Assembly (NCBI GenBank): GCA_027306915.1 | Contig: DAHUYW010000007.1 | Span: 81,819 to 145,818, forward strand | Direction of reading: 5' to 3' | DNA from: Spirochaetales bacterium | GTDB lineage: Bacteria > Spirochaetota > Spirochaetia > DAHUYW01 | DNA length: 64,000 nucleotides | In this document: piece by piece, positions 54,821-62,527 of the stretch | Layout: every line of letters starts with the position of its first letter | How positions within the stretch are numbered: the first letter of the stretch is position 1 | Made by a program: the position numbers and the translations under genes | The notes under the pieces: model-generated | Told to the model about the DNA's origin: nothing | The model's input: the letters and a program-made list of their open reading frames with translations, nothing else | Databases searched by the model: none

Positions 54821-55531
54821 ATGGTCAAAGCAGAGCTCGTGAAGCGCAGTCCGCTGCGCATCCTGGAGAAGTCCATTCACGGCGGGGTCGGTAAAGGCAA
54901 CATTGGCGTGCTTGCCTCCCGCAAGGGTGTGGGCAAGACCGCCTGTCTGGTGCACATCGCCACCGACAAGCTGCTTCGGGGCGGGCGTGTCATCCACGTC
55001 TCGTTTGCGGCGCGGGTCGATCACATCGTGAGCTGGTACGACGACATCTTCACGGAGATCTCGAAGTGGAAGAACCTGGACTCGGCCGTCCAGATCCACG
55101 ACGAGATCATCAAGAACCGTGTGATTATGAACTTCAATCAGGCAGGAATACAGACCGAGCAAGTCCTCCGGAGCCTCGGTGCGATGATCACCGACGGACA
55201 GTTTCCCGCCGACATGGTCATCTTCGACGGCTTTGACCTCTCCGTCTCGGGCCGCGCCGACCTCGCGGCCATCAAGAGCTTCGCGAAAAGCGTCGATCTC
55301 GAGGTCTGGTTCAGCGCCTCGCTCAAAGGGCCGGATCCTCTGTTCGATGAGCAGTGGATCCCCCGCGAGCTGTCGGCGGTCACCGACATCATCGACGTCC
55401 TCATCTCCCTACAGTTCGAGGGAGATCACGTTCGGCTTCAGCTGGCGAAGGACCACGATAAGCTGAACCCTGGCGACCTTCACCTCAAGCTCGACCCCAA
55501 GACCCTCTTGATTGCGGAGGACAAGCCATAA
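54821..55531 (+). CDS. Small RecA/KaiC-fold ATPase linked to EF-G
   Basis: 236 residues; I chose the ATG at 54821, which has GAAAGGAGAGGGGAG just upstream, rather than the one at 54800. Walker A is ASRKGVGKTACLVHIA (first Gly of the motif replaced by Ser), Walker B is DMVIFDGFDL, and the order of elements (LLRGGRVIHVSF after the P-loop) is that of RecA/KaiC-type ATPases. Length equals one bare ATPase domain. The name and role are unknown to me. It follows fusA by 35 bases, so they are probably co-transcribed; a link to translation is only suggested. Confidence 0.7.
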   Translation: MVKAELVKRSPLRILEKSIHGGVGKGNIGVLASRKGVGKTACLVHIATDKLLRGGRVIHVSFAARVDHIVSWYDDIFTEISKWKNLDSAVQIHDEIIKNRVIMNFNQAGIQTEQVLRSLGAMITDGQFPADMVIFDGFDLSVSGRADLAAIKSFAKSVDLEVWFSASLKGPDPLFDEQWIPRELSAVTDIIDVLISLQFEGDHVRLQLAKDHDKLNPGDLHLKLDPKTLLIAEDKP

Positions 55532-55577
55532 CCCGCATGGTGCCCGCGAGCTATACCGCGCACCACGAAGGGGGCGG

Positions 55578-56093
55578 TTACTCGGCTTCCAGCCTACCGA
55601 AGATCAGCTGCTCGACGTCGTCTTTGCTCTTGTTCAGTGAAAAGGAGATCTCGTCTACAAGAAGCTTCAAAGCGCTGTCGAAGAGCTTTCGCTCCAGGAT
55701 CGGCAGCTCCTTTACCTTGCTGCGATGGTAGAGCGTCCTGACGACAGTCGCTATGTCGGAGACACCGCCTGCCTTCAGGAGATCGAGATTCATCTGATAG
55801 CGAAGCTTCCAATCCGCCGTGATCGGCTCATAGTCCTCGGAGATGATCTTGAGAGCTTTCTCGGACTCCTTCTTGCTGACGATGGACCGAATGCCCAGAC
55901 CTTCTGCCTGGGTTACAGGGACCATGACGGTCATGTCGGAGACTTCAAGATAGATGACGTAGTAAAGAACCGGTTCTTTCTTGAAAACCTTTTCTTCGAT
56001 CGACGTGACCGTCCCAACGCCCTGGAGCGGATAAACGACCTGCTGGTTGACTTTGAATGTCGTGGCCGGAGGATTCCGTTTAGCGGTTTTCAC
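55578..56093 (-). CDS. CarD/CdnL-like RNA-polymerase-binding regulator
   Basis: 171 residues from a GTG at 56093 with GGAAC upstream; the frame is open to 56159 but the extra residues look non-coding. The N-terminal RNA-polymerase-interacting Tudor-like domain begins FKVNQQVVYPLQGVGTVTSIEE, matching CarD, and the helical C-terminal domain follows (RYQMNLDLLKAGGVSDIATVVRTLYHRSKVKELPILE, with the S/N-type conserved patch). CarD binds the polymerase beta subunit and stabilises open promoters; it is typical of spirochaetes and actinobacteria. It converges with the RecA-fold gene. Confidence 0.9.
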   Translation of the reverse strand: MKTAKRNPPATTFKVNQQVVYPLQGVGTVTSIEEKVFKKEPVLYYVIYLEVSDMTVMVPVTQAEGLGIRSIVSKKESEKALKIISEDYEPITADWKLRYQMNLDLLKAGGVSDIATVVRTLYHRSKVKELPILERKLFDSALKLLVDEISFSLNKSKDDVEQLIFGRLEAE

Positions 56094-56253
56094 AGGTTCC
56101 AATATATCAAAAACTGCAGGAAAGGTAAAGACGGAGCGTGCGACCTGCCCGCATCCCACCGCGCCCGGTTGACGTCCCGGTAGTCACTCATTTCGGCACT
56201 GTGTTTTGCGGGCAAAGCGGTGTAGAATGGTGTCAAACGCCACCGGAGGACGG

Positions 56254-57057
56254 ATGAACGCCGAAAAGCCGAAAGAAGCCGTTCCTGAGGAGCCCCACGA
56301 GGAAGGGACGGCGGCTCCGCGGGAGGTATCCCCCAAGAGCGTGCCGCTCAAGATCCTTTCCTCCGCAGCTTTCCCCCTGTTTCTGATAGGTATTTTCCTC
56401 ATTATGTGGCTGTTCCGCGATCATTTCTATCGGATCTTTGCCTCGCCACAGACCGTGCGGGAGTGGGTCGTCGGATGGGGCCTCGTCGCACCGCTCGTCT
56501 TCATAGCGCTCCAAGTTCTCCAGGTTGTTCTCTTCGTCATTCCCGGCGAGGTGACCCAGATCGCCGGAGGTTACCTCTTCGGGATGTGGCTTGGGGCATT
56601 CTACTCCGTGGTCGGCATCAGCATCGGCTCGGCCGTCAATTTCATTCTGGGGCGCATCCTCGGCGTTCCTTTCGTCGAGGCGGTGTTTGGAGCCGAACGT
56701 TTGAAGCGTTTCGGGAACATCCTTTCGTCCAAGAGAGCAACGACCGCCTTTTTCCTGCTCTTTGCAATTCCGGGAATACCCAAAGACGCCCTCTCCTATG
56801 TCGCAGGGCTCTCCTCGCTGGGCTTCGGATGGTTCCTCCTCGTCTCGACGGTCGGTCGATTGCCCGGAATTCTCGGGAGCTCCGCGATCGGCGGGGCGGC
56901 GGCCCGGCAAATGTGGCTGACGGTGGGATTCATCGTCGTCGCGGCGACGATTCTCCTCGTGATTGGGCTGCTCTATCGGGAGCAGCTTCACCGCATTGTC
57001 GAGCGCATCGTCACCAAGAAGAACCCCAAGGAGTCCGACGAGTCTCGTCGGGGATAG
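56254..57057 (+). CDS. TVP38/TMEM64 (DedA-like) membrane protein
   Basis: 267 residues from the ATG at 56254 with GGAGG. A ~45-residue acidic/Pro tail is followed by about six membrane segments. Family core: VPGEVTQIAGGYLFGMWLGAFY-type motif seen here as IPGEVTQIAGGYLFG, then SAVNFILGRILG and FAIPGIPKDALSYVAGLSSL with the conserved Gly-Pro re-entrant loop, and GRLPGILGSSAIGG. The family is implicated in lipid or metabolite flipping; exact role unknown. It precedes malQ by 9 bases. Confidence 0.87.
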   Translation: MNAEKPKEAVPEEPHEEGTAAPREVSPKSVPLKILSSAAFPLFLIGIFLIMWLFRDHFYRIFASPQTVREWVVGWGLVAPLVFIALQVLQVVLFVIPGEVTQIAGGYLFGMWLGAFYSVVGISIGSAVNFILGRILGVPFVEAVFGAERLKRFGNILSSKRATTAFFLLFAIPGIPKDALSYVAGLSSLGFGWFLLVSTVGRLPGILGSSAIGGAAARQMWLTVGFIVVAATILLVIGLLYREQLHRIVERIVTKKNPKESDESRRG

Positions 57058-57066
57058 GTAACGCGC

Positions 57067-58605
57067 ATGACATTGAAGCGATCCTCAGGGGTGCTCCTGC
57101 ACCCTACCTCCCTCCCGGGCCCGCACGGAATCGGGGACCTTGGAAGCGGCGCCTGCCGCTTCGTCGACTTCCTCGTCGAAGCCAGGCAATCCCTGTGGCA
57201 GGTCCTTCCCCTGGGACCTACCGGCTACGGGGACTCCCCCTATGCCTCCTTCTCGAGCTTTGCCGGCAATCCCCTCCTCATCAGCCTGGAGAACCTCGAG
57301 GCGGCCGGAGACCTCTCGGCTTCCGATCTGCAGCCCGTTCCCGCCTTTCCGCCCCGCTCCGTCGACTACGGCTGGGTGATATTCTGGAAACTGCCGCTCC
57401 TCGAGAAGGCCGCGGGCACCTTCCTTGCAGGGGCGTCCGGAGAGCGGCGGGCAGCCTATGATCGATTCTGCGCCGAGAGCGACCATTGGCTCCGCGACTA
57501 TGCGCTCTTCATGGCAGTGAAGGAGGAGTTCGACGCGAGGGCTCGGGCATCGAAGGTTGACGGGGCGATGTGGAACAATTTCTGGGACGCGGACATTGCG
57601 CTCCGCGAGCCGGCTGCCATCCGCAGGTGGGCCGAAGCGCGGCGGGAAAAGATCGAGATCCAGAAGGTACTTCAGTTTTTTTTCTTTTCGCAGTGGAGAG
57701 AGCTGCGAGCCTACGCGAACCAGCGTGGGATTCGGCTCGTAGGCGACATCCCCATCTTCGTCGCCCCCGACAGCGTCGATGTATGGGCCGATCGCCGTCT
57801 TTTCCACCTTGACGAGCACGGCAGGCCGACAGTCGTTGCCGGAGTTCCGCCGGACTATTTCAGCGCGACCGGCCAGCGTTGGGGAAACCCCCTCTACAAT
57901 TGGGACGTGATGCGGAAGGAGCGGTTCGCGTGGTGGACGCGGCGCATGAAGAGCGTGCTCGGTCTCGTGGACATCGTGCGGGTCGACCACTTCCGCGGTT
58001 TCGAGGCGTACTGGGAGGTGCCCGCAGCCAACAAGACCGCCGAGAAGGGACGGTGGGTGAAGGCACCGGGGATGGAGCTCTTTACGGTGCTCGAACGAGA
58101 GCTCGGCGATCTGCCCGTCATGGCCGAGGATCTCGGTGTCATAACACCCGAGGTCGTTGCGCTCCGCGACCATTTCGGCTTTCCGGGGATGAAGGTGCTT
58201 CAATTTGCCTTTGAGCCGGCGGGCTCGGGGTTGAATGCCACCAACCCCTTCCTTCCGCACAACTACACCTCGAGCTCCGTGGTCTACACCGGGACCCACG
58301 ACAACGACACGACTCTCGGCTGGTATCGAAGCCGCTCCGATCTAGAGCGGGATCTCGTGCGCCGGTATCTAGCGCGCGACGACGGTGACATTGTGTGGGA
58401 TCTCATCCGCCTCGCGTCCGCCTCCGTGGCGTGCTATGCGATCACACCGATGCAGGACCTGCTCGCTCTGGAGAGCACTGCGAGGATGAATCGACCCTCG
58501 ACCTTGGGAGGCAATTGGGCCTGGCGCTACAGCGTCGAGGATGTAGGTTCGTGGACTGCAGGACGGCTCCGCGAGATGACCGAGCTCTACGGCCGGGCGC
58601 CATGA
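57067..58605 (+). CDS. malQ: 4-alpha-glucanotransferase
   Basis: 512 residues, the normal length for bacterial amylomaltase (GH77). N-terminal signature SSGVLLHPTSLPGPHGIGDLG, catalytic nucleophile Asp in DIVRVDHFRGFEAYWEVPA, acid/base Glu in MAEDLGVITPEV, and the third Asp in TGTHDNDTTLGWY. It transfers maltodextrin segments between glucans, feeding maltose/glycogen turnover in the cytoplasm. Confidence 0.96.
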   Translation: MTLKRSSGVLLHPTSLPGPHGIGDLGSGACRFVDFLVEARQSLWQVLPLGPTGYGDSPYASFSSFAGNPLLISLENLEAAGDLSASDLQPVPAFPPRSVDYGWVIFWKLPLLEKAAGTFLAGASGERRAAYDRFCAESDHWLRDYALFMAVKEEFDARARASKVDGAMWNNFWDADIALREPAAIRRWAEARREKIEIQKVLQFFFFSQWRELRAYANQRGIRLVGDIPIFVAPDSVDVWADRRLFHLDEHGRPTVVAGVPPDYFSATGQRWGNPLYNWDVMRKERFAWWTRRMKSVLGLVDIVRVDHFRGFEAYWEVPAANKTAEKGRWVKAPGMELFTVLERELGDLPVMAEDLGVITPEVVALRDHFGFPGMKVLQFAFEPAGSGLNATNPFLPHNYTSSSVVYTGTHDNDTTLGWYRSRSDLERDLVRRYLARDDGDIVWDLIRLASASVACYAITPMQDLLALESTARMNRPSTLGGNWAWRYSVEDVGSWTAGRLREMTELYGRAP

Positions 58606-58611
58606 GGGCCC

Positions 58612-58633
58612 ATCGCCTTGCCTGCACGGCGAT
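58612..58633. terminator. Possible bidirectional hairpin between malQ and oppA-like gene
   Basis: ATCGCC (58612-58617) and GGCGAT (58628-58633) form a 6-base stem with a 10-base loop in the convergent gap. No U-tract on either side, so the assignment is weak. Confidence 0.25.
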
Positions 58634-58653
58634 CGGCGGCAGCGGTCTTGTGG

Positions 58654-60243
58654 CTATATCGCGCCCGGAATCGGCTCCGGGGTTCTCCACTCCATGTACT
58701 TGAAGGGATGGATGTCGAGAGGATTAGGAAACCATCCTTCGATGATCGAGAGGTTTATCAGATTGACCGCCGGTGTGTGATCGATCGGTAGGACCGAAGC
58801 CTGGGCCAGGAGCAGGGTCTCCGCTTCCGCCATCGTCTTGTATCGCTCGGACTCCGGCTGCCCCATCGACTCCTTGATCTTCTGATCATAGACTGGATTG
58901 TCGTAGCCGGCGCTGTTCAGATTGCTTTCGGAGGTCCACATCTGCAAAAAGGTGAGGGGATCGGCGAAGTCGCCGATCCAAGTGGTCGTCGCAAGGGTGA
59001 AGGGACCGGTTTGAATGGCGTTGTAGTAGGCGTTGTAGGGGTAGCTCTTCACGTCGACGGTGAGCCCGATCGTGCTCTTCCAGGTCTCCGCCATCACGTC
59101 GGCGATCCGGGTGCTCTCGTCCCCTTGAGGCACGACGATCGTGACCGGCGGCAGCCCCTTGCCGCCCGCGAAGCCCGCTTTCGCGAGAAGTGACATGGCA
59201 GCGGGAATGTCCTGCTTATCGATTCCTTTCACATCGGGATACGAAGAGATTCTCGGCACGAGCGTCGTTGCGGGGATGTAGAGCTGGTTCGGAACGCGAA
59301 TCTTGTCCCACGGGAGAAGGAGGGCGAGGGCACGCCGAACCTCCGGATTGTCCCAGGGCGTTTGACGGCAGTTGAAATAGAAGTAGCTTGTGGCGAACAT
59401 CGGATTGATGACTATCGCCTTGGTGTTCTTGACCTTCTCCCAATTGGCCCCGCCTGCGGCCCACTGGATCTTCCCTTCGTTGAAGAGCGTCGTGATCTCA
59501 TCCGCATTGTTGGTGAGGAGGATCTTGATGCGTGAAAGGTGCACATTGTCAGCGTCCCAGTAGAGCTTGTTCTGGGCGAGGTCAATCTCATCGGGGGTGT
59601 GCTTCAGAATATAGAAGGGGCCGTTCCCCGGAACCGTCGGCTGGGCGCTCCAGTCCTTGACCGAGAGGAAGGGCTTCGGGATCGGAACGAAGGCGTAGTG
59701 ACACAGGATCTTCAAGAAATCGCTCGCAGGCTCGTTCAGCACGACCTCGAGGGTCGTCGAGTCGATTGCCTTTATCCCGACGCTGCTCGGATCGGTTGAC
59801 TGGCCGAGACGATAGGCCTTTGCCCCCTTTACGACGTCGAGGAGGAACGAGTACGGGGCCTTTTCCTTCGGATTGAGGAGCTGGAGCCAGGCGTTGCGGA
59901 AGTCCTCCGCGGTCACCTCCTGGCCGTCCCAGTAGCGAGCGTCCTGCCGGAGATGGAAGGTATAGGTCTTCCCATCGGAGGAAACGTCCCAGGATTTTGC
60001 GACTCCTGGAACCGGCTCGAGCGTGAAGGGATCGTAGGTGACGAGGCCCTCGTATATCGCGGTGAAAAGCTGCGCCTCGGTGGCCGAGAAGGCGAGCGTC
60101 GGATTCAGCTGGATGTCGGACTTTCCCATCGCAACTACCAGCTCGGCCGGGGAGCTATCGCTATCGTCCTGGGCGACCGCCGATGTCGCCGTAATCGTCA
60201 AGGCGAAGACAAAGACGACCATGAAAACTGTAAAACGCTTCAT
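58654..60243 (-). CDS. Oligopeptide ABC transporter substrate-binding protein (OppA-like)
   Basis: 529 residues with a signal peptide MKRFTVFMVVFVFALTITATSAVA. It is an SBP family 5 protein: LVTYDPFTLEPVPGVAKSWDVSSDGKTYTFHLR, WDGQEVTAEDFRNAWLQLLNP, and FYFNCRQTPWDNPEVRRAL are family marks of the OppA/DppA type. The expected permease and ATPase genes are not adjacent here, so it may be an orphan binding protein serving a transporter elsewhere. It has its own promoter and transcribes away from the TSUP gene. Confidence 0.92.
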   Translation of the reverse strand: MKRFTVFMVVFVFALTITATSAVAQDDSDSSPAELVVAMGKSDIQLNPTLAFSATEAQLFTAIYEGLVTYDPFTLEPVPGVAKSWDVSSDGKTYTFHLRQDARYWDGQEVTAEDFRNAWLQLLNPKEKAPYSFLLDVVKGAKAYRLGQSTDPSSVGIKAIDSTTLEVVLNEPASDFLKILCHYAFVPIPKPFLSVKDWSAQPTVPGNGPFYILKHTPDEIDLAQNKLYWDADNVHLSRIKILLTNNADEITTLFNEGKIQWAAGGANWEKVKNTKAIVINPMFATSYFYFNCRQTPWDNPEVRRALALLLPWDKIRVPNQLYIPATTLVPRISSYPDVKGIDKQDIPAAMSLLAKAGFAGGKGLPPVTIVVPQGDESTRIADVMAETWKSTIGLTVDVKSYPYNAYYNAIQTGPFTLATTTWIGDFADPLTFLQMWTSESNLNSAGYDNPVYDQKIKESMGQPESERYKTMAEAETLLLAQASVLPIDHTPAVNLINLSIIEGWFPNPLDIHPFKYMEWRTPEPIPGAI

Positions 60244-60279
60244 CTACCCATCCCGTACGTCTCTACGTGAGAACGCTCC

Positions 60280-60308
60280 ATCGTAAGCGCTTTTTGCGAA
60301 TAACTCAA
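60280..60308 (-). promoter_or_regulatory. Promoter of the OppA-like gene
   Basis: On the minus strand TTGAGT (60308-60303), 17-base spacer, TACGAT (60285-60280), about 37 bases before the start codon. Confidence 0.4.
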
Positions 60309-60310
60309 CC

Positions 60311-60396
60311 CAGTCGCGTTACCTACGCGACTTGCCGCGATCGATTGATAGGATCGCGGCGCTCCCGCAGTCGCGTTACCTACGCGACTTGCCGCG
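60311..60396. repeat. Two 29-bp palindromic direct repeats flanking a perfect hairpin
   Basis: Two identical 29-base units lie at 60311-60339 and 60368-60396, 57 bases apart. Each contains the palindrome AGTCGCGT-TACCT-ACGCGACT (arms at 60312-60319/60325-60332 and 60369-60376/60382-60389). Between them GCCGCGATC (60334-60342) and GATCGCGGC (60352-60360) form a perfect 9-base inverted repeat. The array sits in the divergent gap between the OppA-like gene and the TSUP gene and could be operator DNA or a REP-like family. Confidence 0.75.
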
Positions 60397-60422
60397 GGTC
60401 TGGACGCGCAGGGCCTAACCGG

Positions 60423-60471
60423 GACATAGTTCACGGAAGGCCCGCAGCTTTGCGGGCTGTGAGGCTATGTC
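60423..60471 (+). promoter_or_regulatory. Structured 5' leader enclosing the TSUP ribosome site
   Basis: A long imperfect hairpin: GACATAG (60423-60429) pairs with CTATGTC (60465-60471), TCAC (60431-60434) with GTGA (60459-60462), and GCCCGCA (60440-60446) with TGCGGGC (60451-60457) closed by the tetraloop GCTT. The 3' foot touches the ATG at 60472 and the only ribosome-site-like GTGAGG (60459-60464) is inside the stem. It is a candidate translational switch. Confidence 0.6.
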
Positions 60472-61752
60472 ATGAGTTCAACTCCAGAGTTATCCGGTAA
60501 CAAGAATCCCGGAGAGCGGCCGCAGACTACCCTCGTCCGACAGGCTGAGATAGTCATAAGCAACGTCCTGCGCATCGGAGTCTTCCTGAGCGCCGCCGTC
60601 ATCGTGGTGGGCTCCGTATTGTACTATGCGGTCGGGAATGCGGGGCCGACCTTAAGCTATCCCCACACGCTCGGCGAGGTCCTCCCGGCATTGCAGGCAG
60701 GCAACTTCCAGGCGATCATCACCCTTGGGCTGCTCATCCTTCTCGCGACTCCGATTGCCCGAGTCGCCGTCTCGATCGTCGCCTTTCTTCTCGAGGGCGA
60801 CTGGCGCTATGTCGTTGTAACGACCATCGTGCTTATCCTGCTTCTTGGCAGCGTCTTTATCCTCGGCGCCCTCTTCGGTCACGGCCCCACCGAGACCATG
60901 CGCCCCGTCGGGCTCGGCGATTTTCTGATCATTGCCGGGGTATCGGTGATCGCCGGGTTGATCGGTTCGCTGGTCGGCCTCGGCGGCGGACTTCTCGTGG
61001 TTCCGCTTCTCACGCTGGTCTTCGGAGTCTATCCGGAGGTGGCCGTGGGAGTCTCGATCGTCTCGGTCATTGCGACCTCAAGCGGCGCCGCCGCGGCATA
61101 CGTGCGCGACGAGATGACCAACCTTCGCGTGGGAATGTTCCTGGAGATTGCCACCACGATCGGCGCGATCTGCGGAGCCTTCCTCGCGATCGTCATTGCA
61201 CCCGCCTTTCTTTTCGTAATCTTCGGGGCGGTTCTCCTCGTCTCCGCGGTACCGCTGATCGTGAAGATAGGCGAAGAGCTGCCGTCGGGAGTCAGGAGCG
61301 ACCGATGGGCCCGCAGCCTGCGGTTGGGCTCGCACTATCCCGATGCGACCCTCGGCCGGCTGGTCGACTACGAGGTGACCAACGTCCCTATGGGCTTTGG
61401 GCTCATGAGCATTGCCGGAGTGCTTTCGGGGCTTCTCGGCATCGGAAGCGGAACCTTCAAGGTTCTCGCGATGGATGTCGCAATGCGTCTTCCCATGAAA
61501 GTGTCCACGACGACAAGCAACTTCATGATCGGGGTTACCGCAGCAGCGAGCGCCGGCATCTACTTTCAGCGAGGGGACATCAACCCGCTTTACGCCGCGC
61601 CGGTTGCAGTCGGAGTGCTCGTGGGGGCCACCGCAGGCGCCAAGGTCCTTACCCGATTCACCAACGCGACAATTCGGAAGGTCTTCATCCCCATCATGGT
61701 GATCGTGGCGGCGGAGATGCTCATTCGCGGCGTTGCCCAGCTTCTGCATTGA
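60472..61752 (+). CDS. DUF1634-TauE/SafE (TSUP) fusion membrane protein
   Basis: 426 residues. The first ~140 hold three membrane helices of DUF1634 style (VISNVLRIGVFLSAAVIVVGSVLYY, ITLGLLILLATPIARVAVSIVAF, FILGALFGH). From about residue 145 comes the TauE/SafE permease: FLIIAGVSVIAGLIGSLVGLGGGLLVVPLLTL and, in the second half, GVLSGLLGIGSGTFKVLAMDV and NFMIGVTAAASA, the paired TSUP repeats. In other genomes the two parts are usually separate neighbouring genes. TSUP proteins move sulfur or organic anions; the ligand is not shown. The 3' end overlaps the convergent GlpR gene by 32 bases. Confidence 0.85.
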   Translation: MSSTPELSGNKNPGERPQTTLVRQAEIVISNVLRIGVFLSAAVIVVGSVLYYAVGNAGPTLSYPHTLGEVLPALQAGNFQAIITLGLLILLATPIARVAVSIVAFLLEGDWRYVVVTTIVLILLLGSVFILGALFGHGPTETMRPVGLGDFLIIAGVSVIAGLIGSLVGLGGGLLVVPLLTLVFGVYPEVAVGVSIVSVIATSSGAAAAYVRDEMTNLRVGMFLEIATTIGAICGAFLAIVIAPAFLFVIFGAVLLVSAVPLIVKIGEELPSGVRSDRWARSLRLGSHYPDATLGRLVDYEVTNVPMGFGLMSIAGVLSGLLGIGSGTFKVLAMDVAMRLPMKVSTTTSNFMIGVTAAASAGIYFQRGDINPLYAAPVAVGVLVGATAGAKVLTRFTNATIRKVFIPIMVIVAAEMLIRGVAQLLH

Positions 61753-62527
61753 GCAACGCCGCTACCACGATCCTGACCCCGGCTCCCTCAAACTCCGAGC
61801 GGTACTCGGGGTCGAGGTCCACGTCGGTCACCAGCACATCGACCGCGTCGATCTGCGCGGTGATGAAGTTCGACACTACCCCGATCTTCGTGTGGTCTGC
61901 GACCACGATGACCTGACCGCGCGTTCGCTGGATCATAGCGGCCGCGATCTCGGCCTCCTGGTGGGTCGGGGTCGTGAGACCGTACTTGAAGCTGATGCCG
62001 TCGACCCCGATGATCGCCTTGCTTCCGTAAACCTGCTGAAGGGTGAGCTCCGCGAAGCCGCCAACGAGCGAGTTGGATTGCGGGCGATAGACCCCGCCGA
62101 CGAGAATGATCTCGACCTCGCTCCGGCCTGCATCAAGAACCGCCCCCACGTTGCTCGTAACGATCCGCACGCGGGGGGTCTGAACGTGGCGGATGACCTG
62201 CAGCGAGGTCGAGCCGCTGTTGATGAGGACCGTGTCCCCCTCCTGAACGAGCGCGGCCGCGGCGCGGCCGATCGCCACCTTGCCCTCGCGCTCGCTCTGG
62301 TCCTTCTGGGCGTATAACGGCTCCGTTTTCATCCGGCGGGTGCTGATTGCCCCTCCGTGAGTGCGCTCGAGAAAGCCACGCCCCTCGAGAATGTCCAGGT
62401 CGCGCCTAATGGTGATCTCGGAGACCTTGAGGAGCCCCTTCAGCTCGGCGATGGTCACAAGCCCGCGCTCCGAGAGGAGCTTGTAGATGAGCTCCCTGCG
62501 CTCGGCCGGGATGTACTCAGCCGCCAC
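61721..62527 (-). CDS. DeoR/GlpR family regulator
   Basis: 268 residues. Helix-turn-helix LVTIAELKGLLKVSEITIRRDLDIL, then the TxGGxxS-like RTHGGAIS, and the effector domain with VLINSGSTSLQVIRHV, VTSNVGAVLDA and ILVGGVYRPQSNSLVG, typical of GlpR-like repressors that bind phosphorylated sugars or glycerol-3-phosphate. Its start overlaps the stop of the upstream FAD oxidoreductase gene by about 11 bases, so the two form an operon transcribed leftward. Confidence 0.92.
   Translation of the reverse strand: MAAEYIPAERRELIYKLLSERGLVTIAELKGLLKVSEITIRRDLDILEGRGFLERTHGGAISTRRMKTEPLYAQKDQSEREGKVAIGRAAAALVQEGDTVLINSGSTSLQVIRHVQTPRVRIVTSNVGAVLDAGRSEVEIILVGGVYRPQSNSLVGGFAELTLQQVYGSKAIIGVDGISFKYGLTTPTHQEAEIAAAMIQRTRGQVIVVADHTKIGVVSNFITAQIDAVDVLVTDVDLDPEYRSEFEGAGVRIVVAALLNAEAGQRRE

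Noticed and set aside
60311..60396. CRISPR array
   Set aside because: Only two repeat units, the spacer itself is a perfect hairpin, and no cas genes are in the window.
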